From: Cercis canadensis
Lineage: Eukaryota > Streptophyta > Magnoliopsida > Fabales > Fabaceae
Assembly (NCBI GenBank): GCA_003255065.1
Contig: QAOA01001229.1
Coordinates: 1,029,967-1,093,966, forward strand
Length of the DNA stretch: 64,000 bases
Reading direction: 5' to 3'
Shown here in pieces: positions 34,333 through 44,987 of the stretch (positions within the stretch are counted from its first letter, which is position 1; the number at the start of each line of letters is the position of its first letter). A program made the translations under genes and the position numbers. Below the pieces are notes generated by a model. It ran no database searches and had not been told where the DNA came from. It worked only from the letters and a program-made list of their open reading frames with translations.

Positions 34333-36707
34333 GGATAGTACAGAAGAGATTGAAGGAGGATGATGATGAAGAAGCGGTTAAACCCTAACCCTAACCTAAG
34401 GCTGAGAGTGAGGGTTGTGAGCTCTGAAAAGAAGACCGGAAACATATTAGCTAAGTGATGAATATATAGCAGCTTCGATTGGGTTGGACCAACACCAAAG
34501 GCTCAGGCCTTTACTTCAGTTGGTCTCAAGTCCAAGGACTCAACCTCTTTGATTGTTTTGTTTCCCGCTTTATTCGGCAACTAAAATCCGAAAATAAAAA
34601 AAATATATATGAAAATACTCGATGGAGGTACATAGATAAAAAGAGAAAAAAAAAAAAAAAANAAAAAAAAAAAAAAAAAAAAAAAAAAAGGGGAAAATAA
34701 TTATTAATAAAATTTAGGGTAAAATAATTAATTCAATCATTTAAAGAATAAAGGAGTGAAAGGTGAATCATGTAGAAATTTGAGTATTATAATCAATAAT
34801 AACGGCAAAGCACTTCTAATTAAATTAGTTTTTTATTCATTATATTAAATTCTAATTAGTTTTTTCCATTGCTTGTTACCACTAATTTAATATTAATTTT
34901 TTTCTTATTAGTTTTTGAGTAAACCTATATTTGCGTCCCTGAAAGGTTTACAATTTAACAAAATAATCTTTGAAAGAAAACTAATTACAAAATAATNAAT
35001 CTTTAAAAGAAAACTAATTACAAAATAATCATCAAAAGAATGCATAATAAAATAGTCTTTGAAAAATTTAAAATTTAACAAATATTGAACTATTTATTAC
35101 GCATATAAGTTCTTTCGAGAATTATTTTGTAATTAGTATTATTTCAATGACTATTTTATTAAATTTTAAATCTTTTAAGAACACAAATATAAGTTTACTC
35201 TTGGTTTTTTGTTTGAGAAAATGATTAGAGCATACCATTATAATGTGACACCATGTTTCTCATCCTCATCTTCGCATGCATAATTCATTTGGGGCGAAAA
35301 AGTGTTTCAAAGATTGAACATTAGACTCATCTTGCCATTTGGCTAAGAAATTCACATGATAACAGGGTTCACCCTTCATAGACAAGAAACCATGGCTAGC
35401 TCTATTACAATAAATATTAAGCCTGAGGCACTCTGTGTAAACGTTAAAATTAAAATCAACAATAAGAAGATGTTTGGATAGTGTGCTTATAGAGTATAAT
35501 ACATTTATATAATGTATTTAAGATGTAAAATTTTAAATTATATTGTTTGTATATAATTTTTAATAGGAATGATTCTTACACACTAATATACTACTTATAT
35601 TAAAACAACTTACATGAGCCTAGTTAAAATTTAGATGGGTTAAGGTTATTTTTACGACTTGTAGATTTTATGTTTGAATTTAGAGTAGTAACTAAAAGTA
35701 CTAAGAAAATTTAGATGGATCAAATTAAATACAAATATTGTATGTAGAGTGTAATAAGAGTAATACTTTTATGGTTGGCTTTCCACAAATGAATAATTAA
35801 TTAACAATAAGTATTAACAAGCAGAAACACATGCTTACCACAGTATTTATTTACTTGTTTAATAAATATCAGATAAAATTAATAAGAATGTTATAGAAAT
35901 TTAATCACAAAAAAAAAAGCAAATAAAATAGCTTGAAATTAACTTTATTATGATTATTATTATTTTGTCAACTAAAGTAGTTTACCCCTTTTCAAAAACT
36001 CATTCACTTGCTCCCAATGAGATTTAATCATGAATTCTCCTTCTCCCTACACTCTCTAGAGCAATTTTTATCATGGAAGCAAGACCCTTTCCATATTCCT
36101 GTAAACTTGAAACAAAGGTTTTCATATCTAAACATGCAGGTACATGTGGAGAAGTCACATATTCCCTTTCGCAAGTTTCAGAACAACGTTTGCTATGCCA
36201 ACAAAACCTTGTCCATGTTTCATGGGATTTTCACATAGCTCTCTGCCTTTTTCCACAATTCGTAGCCAAAATGAAAAAAAAATAAAAGGAAGAACATAAC
36301 ACTGATTTGATAAGCTATTTTTTAAAAAAAGAAGAAATATACATACAAAGAGAACTCTTTTGTGTAATTAAGTTTACATAAATGCCTTTATTTTGTAATT
36401 TTGAATTTTTGGAAAAAAAAAAAGTGTAATTCAAATACCAAATTACAAAATAATAATCTTTCTCTATTTGTAATGACAATTATACCTTACAGTGGCAATA
36501 TACAATAAATTATTGGGCTTTTGCTATTGTATTTTTCATGTCTAATTATGCACTAACTGATATAAAAAAAATGGGCGGATGAATCTGCAGTACAATAATT
36601 ATAATATTTTTTTATATGAATGATTAACATATTTTTTAAGTTATATAATTATTACATATAAAATCTATCAATATTTTTATGTAATTATTATTTTAATATA
36701 TAATTAT
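34333..36707. other. UBA2C promoter and intergenic sequence
   Basis: AT-rich, with a poly-A tract interrupted by an N (34638-34689) and a 34-bp sequence duplicated on either side of the N at 34997. Short frames at 36008-36285 have no recognisable features. No gene is recognised. Confidence 0.5.
34379..34396 (+). promoter_or_regulatory. Double telo-box in the UBA2C leader
   Basis: The sequence taaaccctaaccctaacc lies 47-64 bp upstream of the UBA2C ATG (TTAGGGTTAGGGTTTA on the gene strand). AAACCCTAA telo-boxes are common near the starts of plant genes for translation and RNA handling and bind Myb-type TRB factors. It may be in the 5' UTR. Confidence 0.55.
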
Positions 36708-36716
36708 CGTATTTAA

Positions 36717-36812
36717 GGCACTTTCACCAAATTAATGTACTTTGCAAACTTATTTCCCTAACTAATGTAGTCAGAAACAATTTTACNAGTACATTAATTT
36801 GGTGAAAGTGCC
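36717..36812. mobile_element. Mutator-like MITE with 9-bp target duplication
   Basis: Terminal inverted repeats of about 25 bp: ggcactttcaccaaattaat at the left and its inverse ending ttggtgaaagtgcc at the right. An exact 9-bp direct repeat, cgtatttaa, flanks it at 36708-36716 and 36813-36821, the length typical of Mutator superfamily insertions. The element is only 96 bp and contains the undetermined base 36787 next to the right arm, so internal sequence may be missing from the assembly. Confidence 0.75.
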
Positions 36813-36821
36813 CGTATTTAA

Positions 36822-37640
36822 TAACACACGCCACTCACTTGATTCTTTTTCTAAAAGTACCTTCATATCTAATCATGCACTAATTGATGCAAGAATTTTT
36901 GGTCCTTGATCGGATTACTAATAATTGACCCTGAGGTCCAACACAAACCAGGGTTCTCTGTTGGAAGTCCACCTTGCCAGTTGCCACCACACTCAATCCG
37001 CGCAGTATCTTAAAAAAACATTTCATTATTACATCTGAATTCTGAACCAAATCCAAAAGCCTTACCGACAATAGTCTTAAGTTACCATGAATGCGCAAAA
37101 GGTCAACATAGTAGAAAAGAAGGGATTTAATCATTCATCTCTCTTTCTATGCAACACAGTCCTCATGATGAACCTACTTCTGATTCTGGACTCAGATTTT
37201 CGTTTACTTCTAGCTTTGAACCAACACCAACAACAAAATACTTCATAATTTGAGTAGTGGCACTTCTATCTATGTACCTCTCTCGTCAATAACCAGATAG
37301 TTCTATCTATGGTCTTAATTAAAGACACAAAAATCAATGGTATAACCACACCAATCAGTACAATGAATAGACAGGTAAACAGATGACAACAGATATAAAA
37401 AGTGGACAATTGTTACGAGAAACATAACAATGAATCTTTCATAGTAAATTGATCTCAACTTCAAAAATTGTTAAACTCTTCAATACAACCACATACAGGT
37501 TCATTGTGCAGTAGAGTGACAAGAAAAGTGAAGTTAATAAATTCTAATTTCTTAAAAAACATAACATAAAACCTAGCTTGTCTTGGACAATTCTTCATTA
37601 TCTACATGGCCACAAGACTGGCATCTCTGCAGGTTGTATC
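36822..37640. other. Region downstream of MORF8
   Basis: The part next to the MORF8 stop is probably its 3' UTR. The frame at 36880-37134 (minus) has no recognised domain and is probably chance. Confidence 0.4.
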
Positions 37641-40191
37641 TCAGGTTGGATAGGGTTTCCCACCAGCTGGGCCTCCCACATCCCTGTTTGGTGTGTAGCT
37701 AGTCTGGTAGTCTCTGCCTGGAACATTACCTGACCATCCTGCATTCGGCGCACCACCTCCAATGTTGTTGTTGGGTGCCTGACCAGCATAATTATTGGGC
37801 GGTGGATTGTTCGGAGGCATGTTGGGAGGTACTCCACCCACGTTGCTAGGGTGGTATCCACCTGCATTGTTGGGAGGGTATCCACCTGCATTGTTGGGAG
37901 GGTATCCACCAGCATTGTTGGGAGGGAAACCGCCTGCATTGTTGGGAGGGAAACCGCCTGCATTGTTGGGAGGAAATCCCCCTGCATTGTTGGGAGGGAA
38001 ACCACCTGCATTGTTGGGAGGGAAACCGCCTGCACTGTTGGGAGGGAATCCCCCTGCATTATTGGGAGGGAATCCCCCTGTGTTGCTTGGAGGAGGTCCG
38101 TGCACATTAGGACCAGGATTCTGCATAGCTTGATGAGGCATAGGAGGCCTGTTTTGTATATCTCTGCTTACTGTATTTTCCCTCCTCCTATCAAAGTTTC
38201 GTGACCTATCCTGATTACGAGGCCTGTCATTGCGCCTGTTCCTTTCATTTGCGCGAGCATTGTTTCTTACCCACTCTTCATGATACTTGGGATCATAAGG
38301 AACTGCTTGCCCATTTATAAAGGGTTCTCCTGGAAACGGCAATGCATAAACCCACCCAGCATGAGATTATTGAAGCTAAGCAGCAGGAAGAAACAACATA
38401 TGATATGCAGTAAAAGATCATATTCTAACTATATTTCAGGCAAACATCAAATATAGTGAAGAAGGGAGAATCCTGGTTAGTATAAACCCTCACAAGTTTT
38501 CCAAATCACAATTTCTTCATGCATCTATCTCTCTCTACTTCATTATCTTTCTTCTTTTCGTTTGGCCTGGGGAAGGGGAGGTAGGATAAATTTAAGAGGT
38601 AGAAACTTAACAGGCACAACAAGGAATTCGTTCAATTGGAAAATCTTGCTTCCAACAAACAGAAGAAAAAAGAGTAACACCCCAAACATTGAATTTGACT
38701 CAATATAAGAAATTCAGATCTCACTCATCATTCAAAAGCCAGGTGAGAAAATAAGCAATGTCTTTACCTCCGTAATCTTTGTTCTTAACATCCAAATATG
38801 AGTCAGGAAGGACCCACCTAACTCTGGGCAATTCTGCAATTTCAAAAAAGATCTGTGAATTCCCCACTACTACAAGAAGAAAGAAAGAAACCACAAGGTA
38901 TGGAGCAATGTTTACCCTTAATCTTGTATGAGAGTTCTTCAGATACAAGGGCCCCAAATGCATAGTAGTGTCTAGTTGAAACAGAGTATATCTTCATCCT
39001 TGCTTCTTGTTCACTACAAATGTGAATCATGCATCATAAAAAATTAGCCCAGAATGCGCAATCATTTACAATTTAAACATTCTGACTATAGTGGATTTAG
39101 CTTTATAAACTTCAAATCATTGCAACTACATGATATAAATAACTTCATATCCCAAAATTATTTTCTGGTATTAATAGAGTGAACCTGGAAATGAAATGAT
39201 TAGGTAGACAAAAAAATTGACCAGAAGGAAACTAATGAAGAAAATTTATAATAACACATATATTACAACAAATAACAATCAGAATCACAAAAGCCAAAAA
39301 CCTATGCACTGGCTTCGTCTATTTCTAAACTTACAATATTGCTCTAAAACAGAACAATAACATGTGCTTCATAACAGGCTAAATGGCAACCAAGGTAATC
39401 AGTACCGTTTACTTCCTCTTCCGTTCTGCTAGCTATTTGATAAAAGTTAGTTAGGAGATGGGGATTAAAACCCAGAGCACCAACATACACCAATGAGTAA
39501 CTTAGAAGAGTTTCCAATCGTAAAACTAACACCAACTTTTCCCCTTCAGCAGCCAAATTGATGTATATATCATCATAAAAAACACAAGCAAAGACATAAA
39601 CATACGGCAGCCACGATGAGTAACACAACGAGTATATAAAATAAAAATAGAAAAAGGAAACGAATGATCAACTTCAATAAAATGTATCACAAAACAACAA
39701 GCGAATTTCTCACCATAAAGGAACCGGTAACTCATTTACCGGTTGATCATTCACTTTCTTATTAAAGATAAATAGGATTCAACAAGATTAAGACTATACC
39801 TTCCTACGATCTCGGCCAAAGTTTTGATATAGCTATCAATGATCTCGTCCCTCGTAGGATCACCTTCGGGCTTCTCCATGACAACAAGCCAGTGCTCGAA
39901 GTCACACCCATCAAGCAGGATTGTCTCCTTCGGTGGCCGGTTCGACCAGTTAGGATTCGGATCATTGAGCGAGGACGAAGTTGCACGGGTCGAGAAAGAC
40001 CGCAAGGAGGGAGATGGAAGGAAGCGGCGGAAATCGGCGGAGGCGACGGCGAGAGGGCGGAGGCGGTGGAGGAATGAGAGAGCGGAGATTGGCGAGCGAG
40101 AAGCAGAGGAAGCGGTGGAAAGGGAGCGAGAGAAGAAGGAAGCTAGGGTTAAGGTTTTGGGGAAGGTTCGAGAGAAAATCTGAGTCGCCAT
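37641..40191 (-). CDS. MORF8: Multiple organellar RNA editing factor MORF8/RIP1
   Basis: A component of plant C-to-U RNA editosomes; it binds PPR editing factors and is dual-targeted to mitochondria and plastids in Arabidopsis. Four exons (39800-40191, 38916-39013, 38768-38833, 37641-38329) give 414 residues. Residues 1-70 are Ser/Arg/Ala-rich, a typical organellar presequence. The MORF domain covers about residues 85-210 and includes GCDFEHWLVVMEKP, MKIYSVSTRHYYAFGALVSE, ELPRVRWVLPDSYLDVKNKD and NGQAVPYDPKYHEEWVR. An Arg-rich linker leads to ten 8-residue repeats (GGFPPNNA/GGYPPNNA, residues 270-349) and a Gly/Asn-rich tail. The long repeat-rich C-terminus separates MORF8 from the shorter MORF family members. 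Arabidopsis MORF8 is At3g15000, next to UBA2C, the same order as here. Confidence 0.95.
37845..38087 (-). repeat. 24-bp minisatellite inside the MORF8 coding region
   Basis: About ten head-to-tail units, each encoding GGFPPNNA or a close variant. The 24-bp period keeps the frame, so unit number can change without breaking the protein. The complement strand also lacks stops here, giving false antisense frames. Confidence 0.9.
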
Positions 40192-40242
40192 GGTTGTGGA
40201 TAGGGAAGTAATTGTGCTTCAGCTTCTCCTAGCACAGAGGAA

Positions 40243-40250
40243 AAACCCTA
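40243..40250 (+). promoter_or_regulatory. Telo-box near the MORF8 start
   Basis: The sequence aaaccctagtg lies about 52 bp upstream of the MORF8 ATG (TAGGGTTT on the gene strand). Together with the telo-box at UBA2C it suggests similar house-keeping regulation. A short motif, so this is tentative. Confidence 0.4.
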
Positions 40251-42364
40251 GTGCGAGTGAAGGAGCATATGGAAGATAAGGGTTTTGGCCTTGGGGTTTT
40301 ATTTATAAGAAATGTTCTCCAAATGCCCCTGTGGTTAACAGAAATGGCATAAAATATCTTTTATGCTTCTTTATTTCTTTACATTTCCAGCATCCTCATT
40401 TTCTCTTCTTATTAATTATTTTTTTTTATAATTCAAGTTCTTTTTTTTTTTGGCGTTTGATAATTCAAGTTTTTATTAGGGCTACTAATTTAGCTACCTC
40501 AATACATTTTTTTCTCAATAGGAGTTAGCTGCTTTTTTTCTCCCCTCTTTAAAAGAATATTTTTTGTGATTATATGCTTGTTCATTCTTAAAAAACAAAT
40601 TACAAAGGAATATGATAATTTATGGACAGAAAGAAAAATAATATAGAGGCATGCGATAATTTGTGTTTAATATATAATGTGATTTCCAACTCTCAACTCT
40701 GCAATATATTAGGAATAACAATTTGATCTAAAAATAATTCAATATTACAAATTAAATCTTATATTAAAAAATTTAGATACTATATATTTTTATAATTAAG
40801 TGATATATAACATTTAATTTTAGTCGTTCGTTCATCCTTTTTCATTTTATTATTAGTTAAAAAATTTATTATTATTTTTTTTTGTNAAAGAAGCGCAATG
40901 TGCTAGAAAAATGAGAGAGGAGTATATGACGAAAATAGAACCCACAACATCAAATCCTCTAATTCTTATGAATAGAAGTCCAATAAATTTCTTAAGAAGA
41001 ACTAGCATCCCCAAGTCAAACTCATCAAGTTTGTGGTTATCAAATGATTCAAGTAATCCTAGGTAATAGATCAAATTATACAAAGACAGTTGGTTATTTA
41101 GGTGAATAAACAATTGACTAATCAAACGGATCTTATATAGTGTAATTAAAGACTATTTACAAACTAATATCCACGTGTAGCAATTTGCTATGTCAATCTC
41201 TATCATTTACCAAATAAAGTGATTATTTTTTTTTTTTTTTTGATAGAAAAAGAGAATTGCATTAAGCATCAAAAGCCAAGTCAGCAACAAGAAAACTTGG
41301 TGGACTATGACACCAAGAAATGAAAGAAGAAACATTAAAAGAAGCAAAAGCAGCTAACGCATCAGCAGAATGGTTCACTAATCTGGGGACCCAGTGGAAA
41401 GAAAAGCCATGAAGGTTGGTGCACAGATCCTGGACGTCATCCAGCACCAAACCAAGGGAGGTAAGATTATTTTTTAAAGAGTACAAAGAAATAAAAGTAA
41501 ATGTATATATTCATTTTTAATTATTCAAATAAAATAAATTATTAATGAATCATCACTTGAGCTAACCTCAAGCAATAAGAACTAGGGTTTAATTGAGAGC
41601 AAAGAAAGATCTCACGTGATCATTTTTGTAAAGTTGAATATTGATTAAAAAGTAATTGCATATTTCTAGTTGATCCTTTTATCTTTGTAATCATTTTTTA
41701 ATTGAGAGCAAATATATATATATATATATCATGTGGAGTGCTGTTAGGATTTAATTAATAGTGTATTGGTTCAAACAAATCTTGATTATTATAGGGTTTA
41801 CCCTTTTATGACCAAATAGAAATCTTATAAACCCATCATTAATCAAACAAGGAGATGATACTTGTAAATTATCACAGTTAACTTTTTCTTTTCTCTCTTT
41901 TTTAGATGGAGTATTATACTGTTATAGTTTACTTGTAAGATTGTGTTTGATAACTTCTATCTCTTACCAACCAAACTATGAGCTGTGTGTGAGGGATGGG
42001 GAAGATGGCGGGGCAACCAAACAACAAGCCTACACAGTCAATGTTCAGCTCACCTGAAAAAATTTCTAAGTATACTCATTCTTTCTTTCTTTGTTTTCTT
42101 GAAGCACTTCACCTTGCCAAACTCTTTTCAAAATCTTACATACCAATAGAAAGCAGAACCAAGTTAAGTCCCCATGTCCAAACTGCCTAAGCCTATTCCT
42201 TTCAAAATATCTGCTGCCTTCTTTAGCTTAATAACAAGCACACAGTTTGGTGTGTTAGCTCATCTCCCTCTCTTCCTCTTCTTCTTCCTCATCTTCTTCA
42301 CATACCTCAGCAAACACATTTTATCATCTTCTCTCACTTGTATACACACACACACAAACAAACA
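40251..42364. other. Divergent intergenic region between MORF8 and ABCG10
   Basis: AT-rich, with T-runs, the undetermined base 40886, a LINE fragment at 41231-41464 and a (ta)n tract at 41709-41729. Pyrimidine-rich leader sequence of ABCG10 runs from about 42260, followed by a (ac)n stretch at 42342-42355. No other gene is recognised; the frame at 41996-42190 is probably chance. Confidence 0.5.
41231..41464 (-). mobile_element. 5'-truncated LINE retrotransposon, RNase H end
   Basis: Read on the minus strand, an open frame ending at 41262 has plant RNase H-like features found at the C-terminus of LINE ORF2 (GFSFHWVPRLVNHSADALAA, then PSFLVADLAFDA and a stop). It is followed by a poly-A tail, seen as the T-run at 41226-41241. 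The direct repeat gattattttt at 41221-41230 and 41465-41474 is the likely target site duplication. Only about 230 bp of the element was inserted, as expected from incomplete reverse transcription. The retained frame is intact, so the insertion may be fairly young. Confidence 0.78.
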
Positions 42365-44197
42365 ATGGGATCACCATTGAAGCCGGTTTCAAGTAGCCGG
42401 AAAACCCCATATAGGTTAGAAGCCAAGAATGTATCATACAAACTATGCAGCCAAATTGATGAGTTTAAAAGTCTGTGTTTTGGTTCAGATCCAAGGAGAG
42501 GTGCTAAGTTAATTTTGAAGGATGTAAATTGTGAGGCAAGACCTGGGGAGCTAACAGCTATTGCTGGTCCTAGTGGGGCTGGAAAAACCACACTGCTTGA
42601 AATTCTTGCAGGGAGAATATCTGCATGTAAAGTGTCTGGGCAAGTGCTTGTGAACCACAGGCCTATGGATGCAAACCGGTTTAGAAGAACATGTGGGTAT
42701 GTCACTCAGGAAGATGCCTTGTTCCCATTACTTTCAGTTAGAGAAACACTCATGTATAGTGCTCTGCTGAGGCTTCCTGGGGGCCGAAAAGTGGCTGCTA
42801 CTAGAGTTTCAGAGTTAATGAAGGAGCTTGGATTGGACCATATTGCAGATTCTAGAATTGGTGGTGGATCAATCCATGGCATTTCGGGCGGGGAAAGGCG
42901 TAGAGTTTCCATCGGAGTTGATTTAGTTCATGATCCTGCTATTATTTTGATTGATGAACCAACTTCAGGGTTGGATTCTGCCTCTGCTCTTAAGGTAGTC
43001 TCATTGCTTAGACTAATGGCAGTTCATCAAGGTAAGACTATTGTTTTAACTATCCACCAACCTGGGTTCCGAATCTTAGAGCTGCTTGATCACCTTGTTC
43101 TGCTTTCTGATGGATTTGTCATGCATAATGGATCATTGAATCTTCTTGAGGCTAGGCTCAAGTTAGCTGGGCATCACATTCCCCACCATATCAATGTCCT
43201 TGAATTCGCCCTTGATGTCATGGAAACCTTGGTAATACAAACTTCAGAATCTGTGAACAACCAAGTTCTTCTCAAAGAGGAACAACATCATAGAATGAGG
43301 TTGCCGTACTCTATGCATGGCAAAGAAAAGGCTCTTTTATACCCAAATTCGCGAATGCAGGAGATTTTAATCCTAGGACAAAGATTCTGCAGCAACATAT
43401 TCAGAACCAAGCAACTGTTTGCCACCAGAGTCATTCAGGCCTTAGTAGCTGGCTTTGTACTAGGGACCATATTTTTGAATGTTGGCAGCAAACAAGGTCA
43501 AGTTGCTTTGCAAACACGAAGCGGGTTCTTCGCTTTCAGCCTTACCTTCTTGCTATCTTCAACAACAGAAGGCCTGCCTATTTTCTTGCAAGAGAGAAGA
43601 ACTTTTATGGGTGAAACCTCCAGAGGAGCTTATAGAGTTTCTTCCTATGTTCTAGCAAACACCCTTGTTTTTCTTCCTTTCCTTCTGCTGGTTGGTCTTC
43701 TATACACTACTCCAGTTTATTGGCTGGTAGGCCTAAGGAACAACATTGATGGGTTCCTATACTTTTCATTAGTGGTTTGGTTGGTTATCCTCATGTCGAA
43801 TTCTATGGTAGCATGTTTCAGTGCTCTGGTGCCAAATTTCATCCTGGGAACCTCAGTGATTGCAGGACTAATGGGGTCTTTCTTTCTCTTTTCAGGGTAT
43901 TTTATATCAAAGGAAAAAATACCCAGTTACTGGATTTTCATGCACTATCTGAGTCTGTTCAAGTACCCTTTTGAGTGTTTTATGATAAACGAGTATGGAG
44001 GAAAGCAAGGCGAAAGAAGATGCATAGAAACTAGTAATGGAGAATGCAGTTTATATGGTGAAGAGTTCTTAAGACAACAGGGTCTGAGAGAGTCACAAAA
44101 ATGGAGCAATTTAGCTGTGATGCTTGGCTTTATAATAGGGTATAGAGTACTTTGCTTTTTTATTCTGTGGTGCAGATGTTACAGAACAAGAAAATAG
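42365..44197 (+). CDS. ABCG10: ABC transporter G family half-transporter, ABCG10
   Basis: A 610-residue, intronless half-size ABCG (WBC) transporter with the nucleotide-binding domain first and the membrane domain second. Walker A GPSGAGKT is at 68-75, the signature ISGGERRR at 173-180 and Walker B ILIDEP at 194-199, followed by TIHQPG. The membrane domain (about 350-605) has around six segments, including [19 protein letters not shown] and [16 protein letters not shown], and ends [13 protein letters not shown]. The start is the ATG at 42365 in good context (aacaATGGg); the upstream in-frame extension begins only with TTG. From memory it matches Arabidopsis ABCG10 (At1g53270) along its whole length. 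In legumes ABCG10 has been linked to isoflavonoid precursor transport. It must dimerise to function, and the substrate here is unknown. Confidence 0.94.
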   Translation: MGSPLKPVSSSRKTPYRLEAKNVSYKLCSQIDEFKSLCFGSDPRRGAKLILKDVNCEARPGELTAIAGPSGAGKTTLLEILAGRISACKVSGQVLVNHRPMDANRFRRTCGYVTQEDALFPLLSVRETLMYSALLRLPGGRKVAATRVSELMKELGLDHIADSRIGGGSIHGISGGERRRVSIGVDLVHDPAIILIDEPTSGLDSASALKVVSLLRLMAVHQGKTIVLTIHQPGFRILELLDHLVLLSDGFVMHNGSLNLLEARLKLAGHHIPHHINVLEFALDVMETLVIQTSESVNNQVLLKEEQHHRMRLPYSMHGKEKALLYPNSRMQEILILGQRFCSNIFRTKQLFATRVIQALVAGFVLGTIFLNVGSKQGQVALQTRSGFFAFSLTFLLSSTTEGLPIFLQERRTFMGETSRGAYRVSSYVLANTLVFLPFLLLVGLLYTTPVYWLVGLRNNIDGFLYFSLVVWLVILMSNSMVACFSALVPNFILGTSVIAGLMGSFFLFSGYFISKEKIPSYWIFMHYLSLFKYPFECFMINEYGGKQGERRCIETSNGECSLYGEEFLRQQGLRESQKWSNLAVMLGFIIGYRVLCFFILWCRCYRTRK

Positions 44198-44987
44198 ATC
44201 AGGTTTATAACAGGAATAGGTATTTCATATAGTTCTTTGGAATTTTTTTATGTCTTTTTCACTTGACGATGAATAACAGAGAGATCATTTCACATTTATA
44301 CGTAAAGAAACACTGTAATTCTGCCATCAAAATTGTCCTGAACTACCCATTTGTTACTGCTATGGCCTCCTCCACAATCTATACTCCATACAAGCTATAC
44401 TTAACCTGGATTATATGTACAAGATTGCAATGCATACTGTCTTTTTTTTAAAAAATCTGCGCGTCCAATGAAATTTAAACTCGAAACCTCTATTTGAAAG
44501 TATTTAGTGCTCCTCCAGTGATTTGTTCCCTTAGGAACTGATTATTAAATTTTTGAGTAGGAGGATCGTTGTATACATTTAATATCAGCCCCAAAATGGA
44601 GGCTGAAACAAGAGGAACACTTCTGGGTTGTTTTGACATAAAAGAGTTCACTTTACATTAATTGGGAAAATAATAGATGCATTGGGCAAAAAGCGTCGAA
44701 ATAGAACATAGCAATCACACGAGAATTGAATATTAACCGCGCATATTACTGGAGAATGGAGCTGGGAAGAGAATACACAATCACCTGTGGTATATGACCT
44801 ATATCAACTACAACTCTATTTAACAAAAAGCTTCTGTCTGTACCACAATGTGAAAGAATCCTAAATATATTTTATTATCATTAATACATTAAGAATGAGA
44901 AAAGGATTAAGCACAAAATTTACTGTCTAGTTTATAGCACAAGACAGCAGAAGCGTGGAATGGACAATAACCTAGTAATACTCAATC
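44198..44987. other. Convergent 3' region between ABCG10 and the kinase gene
   Basis: The 3' flanks of two genes transcribed toward each other. No feature is recognised beyond A/T runs. Confidence 0.5.

Noticed and set aside
34638-34689. Poly-A tract as a retroposon tail
   Set aside because: No adjacent retroelement sequence or target duplication; it also contains an N and may be an assembly-gap artefact.
37845-38087. CRISPR-like array
   Set aside because: The 24-bp units are contiguous with no spacers and are translated as part of MORF8.
37795-38204. Antisense and alternative-frame proteins over the MORF8 repeats
   Set aside because: A stop-free 24-bp repeat keeps several frames open on both strands; only the frame spliced to the MORF domain is real.
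39839-40211. Plus-strand frames rich in Arg/Glu opposite MORF8 exon 1
   Set aside because: They are the complement of a Ser/Arg-rich presequence and have no other support.
42338-42364. Nine-residue extension of ABCG10
   Set aside because: The frame opens with TTG inside an (ac)n leader stretch; the ATG at 42365 has good context.
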